A stretch of 8,674 nucleotides of DNA from Planctomycetota bacterium (GCA_947455805.1 CANGSN010000106.1:1-8674); one strand, 5' to 3'. Shown: positions 1-7,058, numbered from the stretch's first letter. Numbers and translations are program-made. The notes: a model not told the origin generated them from the sequence alone.

Positions 1-794
1 CTGTAGGTGCGCTCGACGATGCCGTACTTGTAGGGCGGGTTGACGAAGGCCGCCTTGTTGGCGACCGGACCGTTCGACACACCGCTGAACTGGCCGGGCT
101 GGAGCGGCGTGATCGCGCCGTTGTTGGCGGCGAGGTCGCCGGTCACCGGGTTGCTCACCTCGTGGCAGGTGCCGCACATCTCCGATGAACGGTGGAACAG
201 CGACTGCGCGAACGGGTGGCCGGCGGTCGTCTGCGCGTAGGGGCCGTAGCGCACGTTGTTGCCGGCGAGCACCTGCATGCCGCTGCCGTGGAAAGCCTCT
301 GGGTTCGGGCCACCGCTGTTCGCTACGTACGGCGCGAACTGCTGGCCCGGATGCTCGAGCCCGTTCGGGTTGACCATGTTGTGGCAGATGCCGCACTCGA
401 TGCCGTTTTGGTCGACGTTCGGCAGCAGCTGCGAACCGTCGGTCGTCGCGGCGCGGCCTTCGTGCCAGCCGCGCGGCGAGTGGCAGCGGATGCAGTAGTT
501 GCCAGCACCTGGGAAGTCGGAATCGGCGATCGCCAGCGCGGCCCAGAACACCGGATCGCGGCCGGCCTGTGCCATCATGCTGCCTTGCCAGTTTTCACCT
601 GGCTCGACGTTCTGGTCGTAGTAGCCGTGGCAGCCTTCGCAGGTCGAGACGCCGCCGAGCAGTGTCGCTTGGAAGGGCTGCGTACCCGGTTGTTGCACGT
701 CGGTCGTCAGCGCGAAGAACGACGGCGTGTTGGCGAGAAGGAGTGCCAGGGAGGCAGCACTCCAAAGAGTCAGGGAGGTCGTGGTGATCCGCAT
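1..794 (-). CDS. Exported multiheme c-type cytochrome (partial, C-terminus off the left edge)
   Basis: The open reading frame runs from an ATG at 794-792 to the window edge without a stop, giving 264 residues. Residues 1-28 look like a Sec signal peptide (an Arg near the start, then a hydrophobic run such as AASLALLLA, ending near SFFA). Four CXXCH heme attachment sites are visible: CEGCH at 52-56, CIRCH at 101-105, CGICH at 134-138 and CGTCH at 207-211. Between the first two is the segment WQGSMMAQAGRDPVFWAAL, which recalls multiheme cytochromes of the cytochrome c554/c-prime-like group. Such proteins carry electrons in the periplasm or at the cell surface; the redox partner cannot be told from this fragment. 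No clear Shine-Dalgarno sequence precedes the ATG, but the signal peptide supports this start. More hemes may lie beyond the edge. Multiheme cytochrome is firm; the exact family is not. Confidence 0.9.
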   Translation of the reverse strand, partial: MRITTTSLTLWSAASLALLLANTPSFFALTTDVQQPGTQPFQATLLGGVSTCEGCHGYYDQNVEPGENWQGSMMAQAGRDPVFWAALAIADSDFPGAGNYCIRCHSPRGWHEGRAATTDGSQLLPNVDQNGIECGICHNMVNPNGLEHPGQQFAPYVANSGGPNPEAFHGSGMQVLAGNNVRYGPYAQTTAGHPFAQSLFHRSSEMCGTCHEVSNPVTGDLAANNGAITPLQPGQFSGVSNGPVANKAAFVNPPYKYGIVERTY

Positions 795-835
795 CGGTCG
801 CAGGGACACGTGGGCAGGAAGGCAGGGGAGGGCGC

Positions 836-841
836 AGCCTA
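836..841 (-). promoter_or_regulatory. Candidate -10 element (TAGGCT) for the multiheme cytochrome
   Basis: On the minus strand TAGGCT lies 41 nt upstream of the cytochrome ATG and matches the TANNNT pattern of a sigma-70-type -10 box. A second -10-like hexamer, TAGCAT, lies just upstream at 848-853. No convincing TTGACA-like -35 box is visible 16-18 bp upstream. The same hexamer recurs before the SpeE-like and sigma-factor genes. Confidence 0.4.
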
Positions 842-952
842 GCGAAATGCTAGCTCCGCGGGGAGGTGCCCGTTCTGAGGCGAAGGGGATGGTCCGGCGA
901 ACGCGCGGTGCCACCGATCCCTCGACCGGACGACATCGGACATGTTTGCGCT

Positions 953-970
953 GCGCCGCGTCAGCGGCGC
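953..970 (-). terminator. Hairpin enclosing the methyltransferase stop codon, possible terminator
   Basis: A perfect 7-bp stem (GCGCCGC paired with GCGGCGC) closes a 4-nt loop, and the loop contains the TGA stop of the upstream RNA methyltransferase. After one T-T mismatch two more base pairs can form. No U-tract follows on the minus strand, so it is not a classic Rho-independent terminator. It may still mark the 3' end or protect the transcript. Confidence 0.35.
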
Positions 971-2169
971 TGCAACAACGCCACGAGCTCGACGTGTTCG
1001 GTGTGTGGGAACAGGTCGCACACACGCACCGCGGTGACGCGGTACGCGGCCTGCAGCGCGACCAGATCGCGCGCCAGCGACTCGGCGGCGCAGGCGACGT
1101 AGAGCAATTGCTGCGGGCGCGCCGCCAAAACGCGCGCGATGCCGGCGTCGTGCAGGCCGGCGCGCGGCGGATCGACGACCATGCAGTCGACGTCCTTCGG
1201 CAGCTCGGCGCCCGGGAACGGCGCCTCGACGACCCGCACGTTCGCCAGCTGGTTGCGTTCGGCGTTGTGGCGCGCGTCGCGGCACGCGGCGACGTTGTCC
1301 TCGACGATCGTCACCTGCGCCGCCCCCGCCTTCGCGAAGCGCAGGCCGAAGCCGCCGACGCCGCCGTAGCCGTCGACGACGTGCTTGCCGGCGACGGCGC
1401 CGCACATCGCGATCGCCGGGCGATACAGCAGCGCATGGGCGCCTGCGTGCACCTGGTAGAAGCTGCCGGCGCTGACGCGGAACTCCAGCCCGTCGCGGCG
1501 GTCGACGACGTGGTCGCGGCCGCGCAGCGGCAGGTGGCGGTCGCCGAGCAGGAACTCGTCGTCGCGGTCGCTGATGCTGTGCACCACGCCGACCAGTCGT
1601 CTTGCATGCCGATCCTGCGGCAATCCTGCCGCCGCGGCCACCACGGCTGAGGCGAACGCCGGACCTTCGGCGAACGCGCCGGGCCGCGTGACGATGCCGG
1701 CGCACACCTCGCCGCTGCCGGCGGCGAGCCGCGCCCAGATCGCCTTCACGCTGCCGTTGCCGCGTGACGGCACGAAGGGCTGCAGCCGCTGTTCGCGGAT
1801 CACGTCCTCCATCGCGCGGCCGAGGTGCGTCAGCCAGCGGTCCTGCGTCTTGCACTCGTCGATGCGCACGACGTGGTGGCTGTGGAACTCGTAGATGCCG
1901 ACGATCGGCTGCTTGTCCCTGCCGACGCGCACGGGATACAGCAGCCGCGTGCGGTGGTGCACCGGCGGGCGCTCCGGTTCGTCGCAGGCGATGCGCACGT
2001 CGCCGAGGAACGGCGCCAGCAGGCGTTCGCAGGCGGCGACCTTGTCGCGCAGCTGCCAGGCGATCGGCTGGTCGAGCAGCGAGCAGCCGCCGCAGGTGCC
2101 GAAGTGGCGGCAGTGGGGCACGGAGTCGCCGGCGGGGCGTCGTTGGGGGCGGAGCACGGGGGCGAACAT
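961..2169 (-). CDS. RNA (uracil-C5)-methyltransferase with 4Fe-4S cluster, RlmC/RlmD/TrmA family
   Basis: The 402-residue protein should transfer a methyl group from SAM to C5 of a uracil, most likely in 23S rRNA. The iron-sulfur ligands are visible as C20-X5-C26-X2-C29 plus C106 in IDEC. The Rossmann-type domain has VDGYGGVGGFGL (family norm close to DxYCGxGxF), SFYQV, and DPPRAG at 333-338. The catalytic cysteine is C360 in YVACAAESLARD, where the family usually has SCNP; the neighbours differ but the Cys is kept. The expected general base is E394 in FPHTEHVE. The cluster begins at residue 20, so there is no N-terminal TRAM domain, which resembles RlmC more than RlmD. The ATG at 2169 is the natural start. 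A longer reading from 2256 adds 29 low-complexity residues overlapping the palindrome. Since a -10-like TAGCAT overlaps the ATG, a GTG slightly downstream is also possible. The exact uridine target is unknown. Confidence 0.92.
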   Translation of the reverse strand: MFAPVLRPQRRPAGDSVPHCRHFGTCGGCSLLDQPIAWQLRDKVAACERLLAPFLGDVRIACDEPERPPVHHRTRLLYPVRVGRDKQPIVGIYEFHSHHVVRIDECKTQDRWLTHLGRAMEDVIREQRLQPFVPSRGNGSVKAIWARLAAGSGEVCAGIVTRPGAFAEGPAFASAVVAAAAGLPQDRHARRLVGVVHSISDRDDEFLLGDRHLPLRGRDHVVDRRDGLEFRVSAGSFYQVHAGAHALLYRPAIAMCGAVAGKHVVDGYGGVGGFGLRFAKAGAAQVTIVEDNVAACRDARHNAERNQLANVRVVEAPFPGAELPKDVDCMVVDPPRAGLHDAGIARVLAARPQQLLYVACAAESLARDLVALQAAYRVTAVRVCDLFPHTEHVELVALLQRR

Positions 2170-2173
2170 GCTA
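2168..2173 (-). promoter_or_regulatory. Candidate -10 element (TAGCAT) overlapping the methyltransferase ATG
   Basis: TAGCAT on the minus strand overlaps the proposed ATG at 2169-2167 and lies in GGGCTAGCAT, similar to the sequence at 848-853 before the cytochrome. If it is a true -10 box, the transcript would start inside the assigned coding region and a downstream GTG (for example 2157 or 2121) would be the start. It may instead be fortuitous. Confidence 0.2.
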
Positions 2174-2225
2174 GCCCAAGCCCGCCGGCGCGCACCGCCG
2201 CTCCTCGCCGAGCGGTGGCTTGTGC

Positions 2226-2255
2226 TGCCGCAGGCGAACGCGTTCGCTGGCGGCA
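2226..2255. promoter_or_regulatory. 30-bp inverted repeat in the divergent gap, candidate operator
   Basis: The core GCGAACGCGTTCGC at 2234-2247 is a perfect 14-bp palindrome. It is flanked by a second pair of arms, TGCCGC at 2226-2231 and GCGGCA at 2250-2255, separated from the core by two unpaired bases on each side (AG and TG). The right arm touches the dinB-like ATG at 2255. It sits between the divergent methyltransferase and dinB-like genes, a usual place for a dimeric repressor site. A hairpin in the dinB-like leader RNA is the alternative. Confidence 0.45.
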
Positions 2256-2770
2256 TGCAGCGCCCCGACCCCAGCGACCACGCATCGTTCTTCCAGTCCT
2301 ACGTCGATCGTGTGCCCGACGGCGACGTGCTGGCGCACCTCGAACGGCAGGGCCGCGCCACCTGCACGCTGCTCGCCGGCATCGGCGAAGCCAAGGGCGC
2401 GTTCGCCTACCAGGACGGCAAGTGGACGGTGAAGCGCCTGCTGCAGCACGTCGTCGACGGCGAGCGGCTGTTCGTCTACCGCGCGATGTGCATCGCCCGC
2501 GGCGACGTGCAGAACCTGCCGACCTTCGACGAGAACGACTACGCCGCGCACGACGGCAGCGACGGCCGGCTGCTCGCCGACGTCATCGCCGAGTACGCGG
2601 CGGTGCGCGTGGCGACGATCCTGTTCTTCCGGGGCCTCGACGCGGTGGCGTGGACGCGCCGCGGCACCGCCAACGGCAAGCCGCTCGCCGTGCGGTCGCT
2701 GCCGTGGATCACCGCCGGCCACGAACTGCACCACCTCGCCGTGCTGCGCGAGCGCTACGGCGTCGGCTGA
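2255..2770 (+). CDS. DinB-like metal-dependent protein (DinB/YfiT four-helix fold)
   Basis: The 171-residue product matches the DinB-like superfamily. These are small four-helix-bundle proteins that bind a divalent metal through three histidines; many characterised members are thiol S-transferases or hydrolases. The segment from 54 to about 90 (DGKWTVKRLLQHVVDGERLF, then YRAMCIARGD) is the typical first-ligand helix with H65. The end has GHELHH, giving H156 and H160 in an HxxxH pattern. Between them, FDENDY near 90-100 and the ILFFRGL helix fit the family. Length is normal. The ATG at 2255 is chosen because upstream in-frame codons are low-complexity and overlap the inverted repeat. No good Shine-Dalgarno is visible; a GTG at 2222 is an alternative. 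Its partner and substrate cannot be inferred from the neighbours. The fold is secure; the activity is not. Confidence 0.88.
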   Translation: MQRPDPSDHASFFQSYVDRVPDGDVLAHLERQGRATCTLLAGIGEAKGAFAYQDGKWTVKRLLQHVVDGERLFVYRAMCIARGDVQNLPTFDENDYAAHDGSDGRLLADVIAEYAAVRVATILFFRGLDAVAWTRRGTANGKPLAVRSLPWITAGHELHHLAVLRERYGVG

Positions 2771-2869
2771 GACACCGCGGCGCGTCGGCATCGTCGTCGG
2801 CTGGGCACCGTCGTCGTCTTTCCGTCGCCTGGACCCGCATGATCGTCGCTTCGCAGCCATCACTTTTGA
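2771..2869. other. Short spacer after the dinB-like gene
   Basis: I see no gene here. The dinB-like reading frame, if continued past its TGA, meets stops at 2840-2842 and 2867-2869. The sequence holds short repeats of CGTCGTC but no clear terminator hairpin or promoter. Base composition falls locally near 2850-2875. Confidence 0.5.
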
Positions 2870-3127
2870 TTGCGCACAGCGGTCGATCGCGCGACACGGC
2901 TCTTGCCACGCGAGCACTTCGTCGTCTCGGTCAGCATGACCAACCTCGCGTGGATGGCCCGCGAACTCGGCGAGCTCGACACCGCGGTGGCGCTGCTGCG
3001 CGAGGGCCTGTTCCGTTCCGAGGCGGCCGGCCGCACTGGCGAAGCGACCATGCAGGGCCAACGACTGGAGGAGTTGCTGCGTGGTCGGGGCGGAGCACCC
3101 GATGCCACCGGCGTCTCCGGTCGGTGA
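2870..3127 (+). pseudogene. TPR-protein C-terminal remnant
   Basis: An 85-residue open stretch begins at a TTG just after a stop (2867-2869) and ends with TGA at 3125-3127. The segment LPREHFVVSVSMTNLAWMARELGELDTA followed by VALLREGL reads as one tetratricopeptide repeat: an NLA start, a G-X-L-D-X-A turn and an LLREGL second helix. It resembles the C-terminal repeats of large serine/threonine kinases common in Planctomycetota, where a repeat beginning LP..H precedes the end of the protein. There is no kinase domain or further repeat upstream, and the frame is closed by stops, so I read it as the leftover tail of a deleted gene. An internal ATG at 2936 could give a small 64-residue protein, but no ribosome binding site is seen. 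The TPR likeness is moderate; gene decay is inferred. Confidence 0.5.
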
Positions 3128-3145
3128 GTGCGCGGACGACCTCGC

Positions 3146-3157
3146 GCGGCGCGCCGC
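3146..3157. repeat. 12-bp perfect palindrome GCGGCGCGCCGC
   Basis: The palindrome lies 18 bp after the stop of the TPR fragment and is followed by ATTT. It could be a weak terminator-like stem or simply a product of the high GC content. Confidence 0.3.
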
Positions 3158-3207
3158 ATTTCGCGGAGATCGTGGGCTCTTCACCGGGCGCCGTCAGGGG
3201 GCCTCAC

Positions 3208-3234
3208 TTGCATTCTGACACTGCTGGCTATGCT
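3208..3234 (+). promoter_or_regulatory. Candidate promoter for the alpha/beta hydrolase
   Basis: TTGCAT at 3208-3213 and TATGCT at 3229-3234 resemble -35 and -10 boxes, with a short spacer of 15 bp. The -10 overlaps the upstream ATG at 3230 and leaves 13 nt before the ATG at 3248, which favours the latter as the start with a very short leader. Confidence 0.35.
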
Positions 3235-3247
3235 CTTCGCCTCGCGC

Positions 3248-4450
3248 ATGGCCAGGTTCTCGTCTCTGCTCGCCGCAGCCGCCTTCGTCGCGGCGAATGC
3301 AGCCGCCCAGGCCCTGATCCCGGTCGGCAGGCACGACCTGGCATGGCCGAACCCGACCGCCATCGGCTCCGCGACCTTGTTCGCGCGCATCCACTACCCA
3401 GCCACGGTCGCCGGCTTCGACACGCCGCCGCTGCCGTCGCCTTCGGGTTGGCCGACCGTGGTGTTCCTGCACGGCTACGGGCAGATCGGCAGTGACTACA
3501 ACCAGCTGGCGGCGGCGTGGTCCGAACAGGGCTACGCGGTCGTCGCACTCGACACGGCGCGGTTCGACTTCGCCCTGCTGCGCGACGACGCTATCGCGGT
3601 CCGCCAGGCGATCCAGATCGCCAACATGGCGACCGGCACGCTGACCGACGGGTTGTTCGACGTCGGCCGGATGATGCTCGCCGGCCACTCGATGGGCGGC
3701 GGGGTCACGGCGTTGGTCCTCGCGACCAATCCCGGCTACCGCGCCGGCCTGGCGCTGGCGCCCTTCGATCCGACGCAGGTCGTCGGTCCGATCGCCGCTT
3801 CGGTGCTGACGCCGTTCGGCATCGTGGCGGGTGACGGCGACGTGATCACGCCCCCTGCGTTGCACGCGGCGCCGTTGTTCACGACCCTCGGCGTGCCTCA
3901 GGGCCTCAAGTTCTTCTACCGCTTCGATGCGAGCTGCGGCCACCTCGAGGTGGCTGGCCTCCAGGTCGGCGCCAACGACCCGTCGTTCCTCAGCGCGCTG
4001 CAGGTGAGCTCGGGCTTCCTCGGCCACGCCCTCGGCACGCGCAACGACGGCCTCGAACAGTGCATCGGCGACGCGGCGCAGACCAATCCGCAGCTGGTCT
4101 CGCTGTCGCAGCAGTTCGGCCTGGCCGAGGCCTGGGCCTCGCGGCCGCTGCAGATCGGCGCCACGACCCGCTACTCGATCGGCGTCGAGCCCGGGCTCGG
4201 TGTGGCGGTTCTCTCCGGCGGCTCGATCCCGCCGGTGCCGACGCCGTTCGGCGACCTGCGCGTCGACCCGTTCACCGCGTTCGTCGGTGCGATCGGCGTC
4301 GTCGGCGCCGAACGTCGCCTCGACTTCGACGTCGCGGTGGCGTTCGACCCGCAGCTCGTCGGCGTCGAGCTCGCCGTGCAGGCGTTCGGCACCACGGCGA
4401 CGCAGCCGATGTGGCTCGGCTCGGCCGTCAGCACCGTCGTGCTGCCGTGA
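3248..4450 (+). CDS. Secreted alpha/beta hydrolase with C-terminal beta-rich domain
   Basis: The 400-residue protein begins with a signal peptide (residues 1-22, Arg then LLAAAAFVAANAAAQA, likely cut after AQA). The hydrolase domain spans about 27-290. The oxyanion-region motif is FLHGYG at 73-78, and the nucleophile elbow is GHSMGG with Ser148. The likely acid is Asp198 (or Asp196) in AGDGDVITPP, and the likely histidine is His232 in SCGHLE. The order and spacing recall chlorophyllase, dienelactone hydrolase or PET-hydrolase-like esterases. Residues from about 305 to 400 form a separate region rich in short hydrophobic strands (PLQIGATTRYSIGVEPG, FDVAVAFDPQLVGVELAVQA). Similar tails occur on Planctomycetota exported proteins and may serve sorting or binding. 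The start at 3248 is chosen for the clean signal peptide and the promoter-like box overlapping the ATG at 3230. It converges on the SpeE-like gene 43 bp away. The fold is secure; the ester or amide substrate is unknown. Confidence 0.88.
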   Translation: MARFSSLLAAAAFVAANAAAQALIPVGRHDLAWPNPTAIGSATLFARIHYPATVAGFDTPPLPSPSGWPTVVFLHGYGQIGSDYNQLAAAWSEQGYAVVALDTARFDFALLRDDAIAVRQAIQIANMATGTLTDGLFDVGRMMLAGHSMGGGVTALVLATNPGYRAGLALAPFDPTQVVGPIAASVLTPFGIVAGDGDVITPPALHAAPLFTTLGVPQGLKFFYRFDASCGHLEVAGLQVGANDPSFLSALQVSSGFLGHALGTRNDGLEQCIGDAAQTNPQLVSLSQQFGLAEAWASRPLQIGATTRYSIGVEPGLGVAVLSGGSIPPVPTPFGDLRVDPFTAFVGAIGVVGAERRLDFDVAVAFDPQLVGVELAVQAFGTTATQPMWLGSAVSTVVLP

Positions 4451-4451
4451 C

Positions 4452-4470
4452 CGCGGTGCTGCCGACCGCG
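4452..4470. terminator. Possible shared terminator hairpin between convergent genes
   Basis: CGCGGT at 4452-4457 pairs with ACCGCG at 4465-4470 across a 7-nt loop, directly after the hydrolase TGA and before the stop of the convergent SpeE-like gene. No T-rich run flanks it on either strand, so support is weak. Confidence 0.3.
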
Positions 4471-4493
4471 TAGCGCGATCAGCGCGACCGGCG

Positions 4494-6938
4494 TCACCGC
4501 GACAAGCGGTCGATCGCGGCGAACGCGGCGACGTAGATGCCGACCGCGACCAGCAGCACGGCATTGAAGCCGAAGTTCATCGACACGATCACGGTGACGA
4601 CCGAGCCGACGACGGTCGACGAGCCGTTGACCGCCCAGGCCCACGGCACGAACGACGGGTCGACCTTGCGCAACACACCGATGCCGTGCGCGAACGGCAT
4701 GCCCAGCAGCAGCGCCGTCGGCGCGATCAGCAAGGTCGCCACCGCGGCGCGCACCGCGAAGCCGCTGCCGATCGCCGCGTCGACCAGCGTCGGCGCCAGC
4801 AGCATGCTGGCCACCACGGCCATGCCGATGCCGAGCGGGATCAGGCGCGCGCGGTTGCCGCCGCCGGCGAGCCAGCGCTCGGAGACGAGGCTGCCGACGC
4901 CGGTGAACACCAGGATCGCCAGCAGCGTCACCACGATCGAGTAGAGCGGCTGTCCCAGCAGCAGCGTCAGCTTCTGGATCATCGCGATCTCGATGAAGAT
5001 GAAGCCGGTGCCGATGCCGCTGAAGAACACGAAGAAGCGGAACGGATGGCGGCGGCCGGCGTCGCCGCTGCGGCGGCGACCGAGCAGCGGCACCACGATC
5101 AGCAGCAGTGCTACGATCGTCGAGAAGCCGAGCTGCCCCCACAGGAACAACGGGTTGCCCTGCGACACCTCGGTCGCCTCGGCCAGCAGCTTCTTCGCTT
5201 CCTCGGTCGGCGTGTCCCAGCGCGTGAAGTTGAAGAAGTACGGCTGGTCGTCGGTCGTCGGCGTGATGCGTCGCGGGAAGTCGCGGATGAACTTCGCCTT
5301 GTCCTGCTCGCGCACGAAGCGTTCGACGATGTTGCCGTCGCGCCGGCGCAGCGGCAGGTAGGACGCTTCGTGGCCGGTGCGCGCGAGGAAGTCCTCGAGG
5401 CGCTTCACCTCGTCCTCGGCGAACGCGCCGCGCTTCACCAGCACGGTGGTCAGGCCGTCGACCGGCGCCGAGATCACCGCCACCGCGTTCTCGAAGCCCT
5501 TCACGCCCATGTTGGCGAACGCCTGGTCGACGTTCGCCAGCAGGCGCAGCTTCTCCATGTTGGCGCCCATGCGCGTGATCTGCAGCAGGCCGCCCTCGGC
5601 CAGGTGCTCGTACATCTGCGTCACGGCTTCGACCGTGTACAGGTAGTTCTCGGCCAGCACGTAGGCGCCGGACGCCAGCGACGTCCAGGTGTCGATGCCG
5701 GTCATCTGCACGATGTCGTAGCGCTCGGGGTCGCGCATCAACGCCGAACGGCCCTCGTCGACGACCAGCTCGACGCGCGGGTCGTCGAGCAGGCCCTTCG
5801 AGAACTCGCGCGCGATCGTGTGGTGCGCCTCGAGCACGCCGCGGTTCAGTTCGATGCCCTTCACCTTCGACGCGCCGGTGAGCAGGTGCGCCCACACGTC
5901 GGGAGCGCCGCCGACGCCGATCACGAACACCTTCGGCGAGCTGTCCTTCTTCACCAGCGCCGACAGCGCGTACAGGGTGCGCTGCAGGTAGTCGCGGCCG
6001 AGTTCGCTGTGCGTGTAGTCGGTGACGAACGTGCCGGCGTCGCCGTCCTGCATGATCCACTTCTGCGCGCCGAGCTTCTGCGCGTTCGCCGGATCGAGCG
6101 CGAACGGCATGTCCTTTCTGCCGATGCCGTAGGCCAGCCAGTGCGGCAACGGGCTCTTGATGACGTCGATGCGGCTGTTGGCGCTCCAGCGCGAGTATTC
6201 GTGCGGGCCGTCGAGGTCGAGGCCCTGCTTCTGCGTGATCTGCAGGAACTTCTTGCCCGGCACCGGGAACTGCGCGTCGAACGTCGGCAGCCAGGCACCG
6301 AGGCCGACCGCCAGCACCGCCGCGAGGCCGAGCGACAGCGTCTTGCGGCCCTCCGGCGCGACCATCGCGATGGTCAGGGCGCCGAGGATGCCGACGGCGC
6401 ACAGGCAACCGCCGGCGCCGACTTCCCACAGCAGGAACGGGCACAACAGGCACCCGACGCCGGCGCCGAGCAGGTCGCTGGCGTAGAGCGCGTTCACCCG
6501 GTGCGAGTAGGCGGACAGGATGAGGCCGACGGCGCCGCCGCCGAAGAAGAACGGCACGGCGAGGCCGAGGTTGAACACCGCGAACAGCAGGAACTGGCCG
6601 AGCTCGCCGTCGCCGAGTCCGAACGTGATCTGCTCCGGCACCGGCATCGCGCGCGCGAACCACCACGTCGCCAGCAGGCTGACGACGTAGGCGATGGTGA
6701 AGCCCCAGATCCACTTCGCCGGGTCCTTGCGCCAGCGCGCCTCCAGCAGCGTGAGGATCGTGCCCGACGCGCCGATGCCGAGCAGGCTGTTGCTGATGAT
6801 CAGGAAGCTGAAGTGGAAGGCGAGGCGCAGTGCGCAGATGCGCGTCAACAGCACCTGGAAGGCGAGCAGCGACGCCGACAGCACGGCGATGCCGAGGAAC
6901 ACGCCGCGCGACACGCGCTGGTTCTGGAGGTCGGTCAT
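4494..6938 (-). CDS. Membrane-embedded spermidine-synthase-like (SpeE-fold) protein
   Basis: The 814-residue protein has a soluble SpeE/methyltransferase-like domain between two blocks of membrane helices. About seven hydrophobic segments lie in residues 13-217 and about seven in 600-810. The middle domain has the nucleotide-binding motif VIGVGGAPD at 339-347, an acidic residue in GIEL (E363) and VVDEGRSAL at 392-400. These are followed by YDIVQMTGIDTW at 407-418, AGAYVL-like SGAYVLAENYLYT at 423-435 and TDDQPYFFN at 562-570. The last resembles a motif seen in such fused proteins. NGSSTVVGS near 771-779 is a typical helix motif of this family's tail. In true spermidine synthases the YD-x-I-x-x-D proton acceptor follows the YD pair, but here the equivalent is Met (YDIVQM), so aminopropyl transfer is doubtful. 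Asp416 nearby could substitute. No Shine-Dalgarno is seen; a TAGGCT box lies 18 nt upstream. Substrate is unknown. Confidence 0.85.
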   Translation of the reverse strand: MTDLQNQRVSRGVFLGIAVLSASLLAFQVLLTRICALRLAFHFSFLIISNSLLGIGASGTILTLLEARWRKDPAKWIWGFTIAYVVSLLATWWFARAMPVPEQITFGLGDGELGQFLLFAVFNLGLAVPFFFGGGAVGLILSAYSHRVNALYASDLLGAGVGCLLCPFLLWEVGAGGCLCAVGILGALTIAMVAPEGRKTLSLGLAAVLAVGLGAWLPTFDAQFPVPGKKFLQITQKQGLDLDGPHEYSRWSANSRIDVIKSPLPHWLAYGIGRKDMPFALDPANAQKLGAQKWIMQDGDAGTFVTDYTHSELGRDYLQRTLYALSALVKKDSSPKVFVIGVGGAPDVWAHLLTGASKVKGIELNRGVLEAHHTIAREFSKGLLDDPRVELVVDEGRSALMRDPERYDIVQMTGIDTWTSLASGAYVLAENYLYTVEAVTQMYEHLAEGGLLQITRMGANMEKLRLLANVDQAFANMGVKGFENAVAVISAPVDGLTTVLVKRGAFAEDEVKRLEDFLARTGHEASYLPLRRRDGNIVERFVREQDKAKFIRDFPRRITPTTDDQPYFFNFTRWDTPTEEAKKLLAEATEVSQGNPLFLWGQLGFSTIVALLLIVVPLLGRRRSGDAGRRHPFRFFVFFSGIGTGFIFIEIAMIQKLTLLLGQPLYSIVVTLLAILVFTGVGSLVSERWLAGGGNRARLIPLGIGMAVVASMLLAPTLVDAAIGSGFAVRAAVATLLIAPTALLLGMPFAHGIGVLRKVDPSFVPWAWAVNGSSTVVGSVVTVIVSMNFGFNAVLLVAVGIYVAAFAAIDRLSR

Positions 6939-6956
6939 GGTGAGACGAGGGCGAGC

Positions 6957-6962
6957 AGCCTA
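6957..6962 (-). promoter_or_regulatory. Candidate -10 element (TAGGCT) for the SpeE-like gene
   Basis: TAGGCT on the minus strand is 18 nt from the ATG, implying a short leader. It suggests that the SpeE-like gene has its own promoter rather than depending only on the acyltransferase gene upstream. No clear -35 box is seen. Confidence 0.4.
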
Positions 6963-7018
6963 GTCGCCGTTCGGCGTTGGTGGGCGCGCGAATTGGCGCC
7001 GGTCCCCCGGTGAGATCC

Positions 7019-7048
7019 GCGCCATGCCATGGCCGGGCGCGATGGCGC
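7019..7048 (-). terminator. Inverted repeat after the acyltransferase gene, possible terminator
   Basis: GCGCCAT at 7019-7025 is exactly complementary to ATGGCGC at 7042-7048, with a 16-nt GC-rich loop. It lies 10 nt beyond the acyltransferase stop (7061-7059). No U-tract follows, so it may be a transcript-stabilising hairpin rather than an intrinsic terminator. Confidence 0.3.
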
Positions 7049-7058
7049 CGCGGCCAGT

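Noticed and set aside
192..842. A 216-codon plus-strand frame opposite the cytochrome
   Set aside because: The opposite strand carries four CXXCH motifs and a signal peptide, which cannot be chance.
2170..2256. Longer methyltransferase start at 2256
   Set aside because: The added 29 residues are encoded by the inverted repeat and GC-rich gap and have no counterpart in the family.
1825..3495. A 556-codon plus-strand frame
   Set aside because: It crosses the methyltransferase, dinB-like and hydrolase genes in wrong frames and is low complexity.
4200..7013. A 937-codon open frame on the plus strand
   Set aside because: It is antisense to the SpeE-like gene, rich in Arg, Ala and Gln, and shows no recognisable domain.
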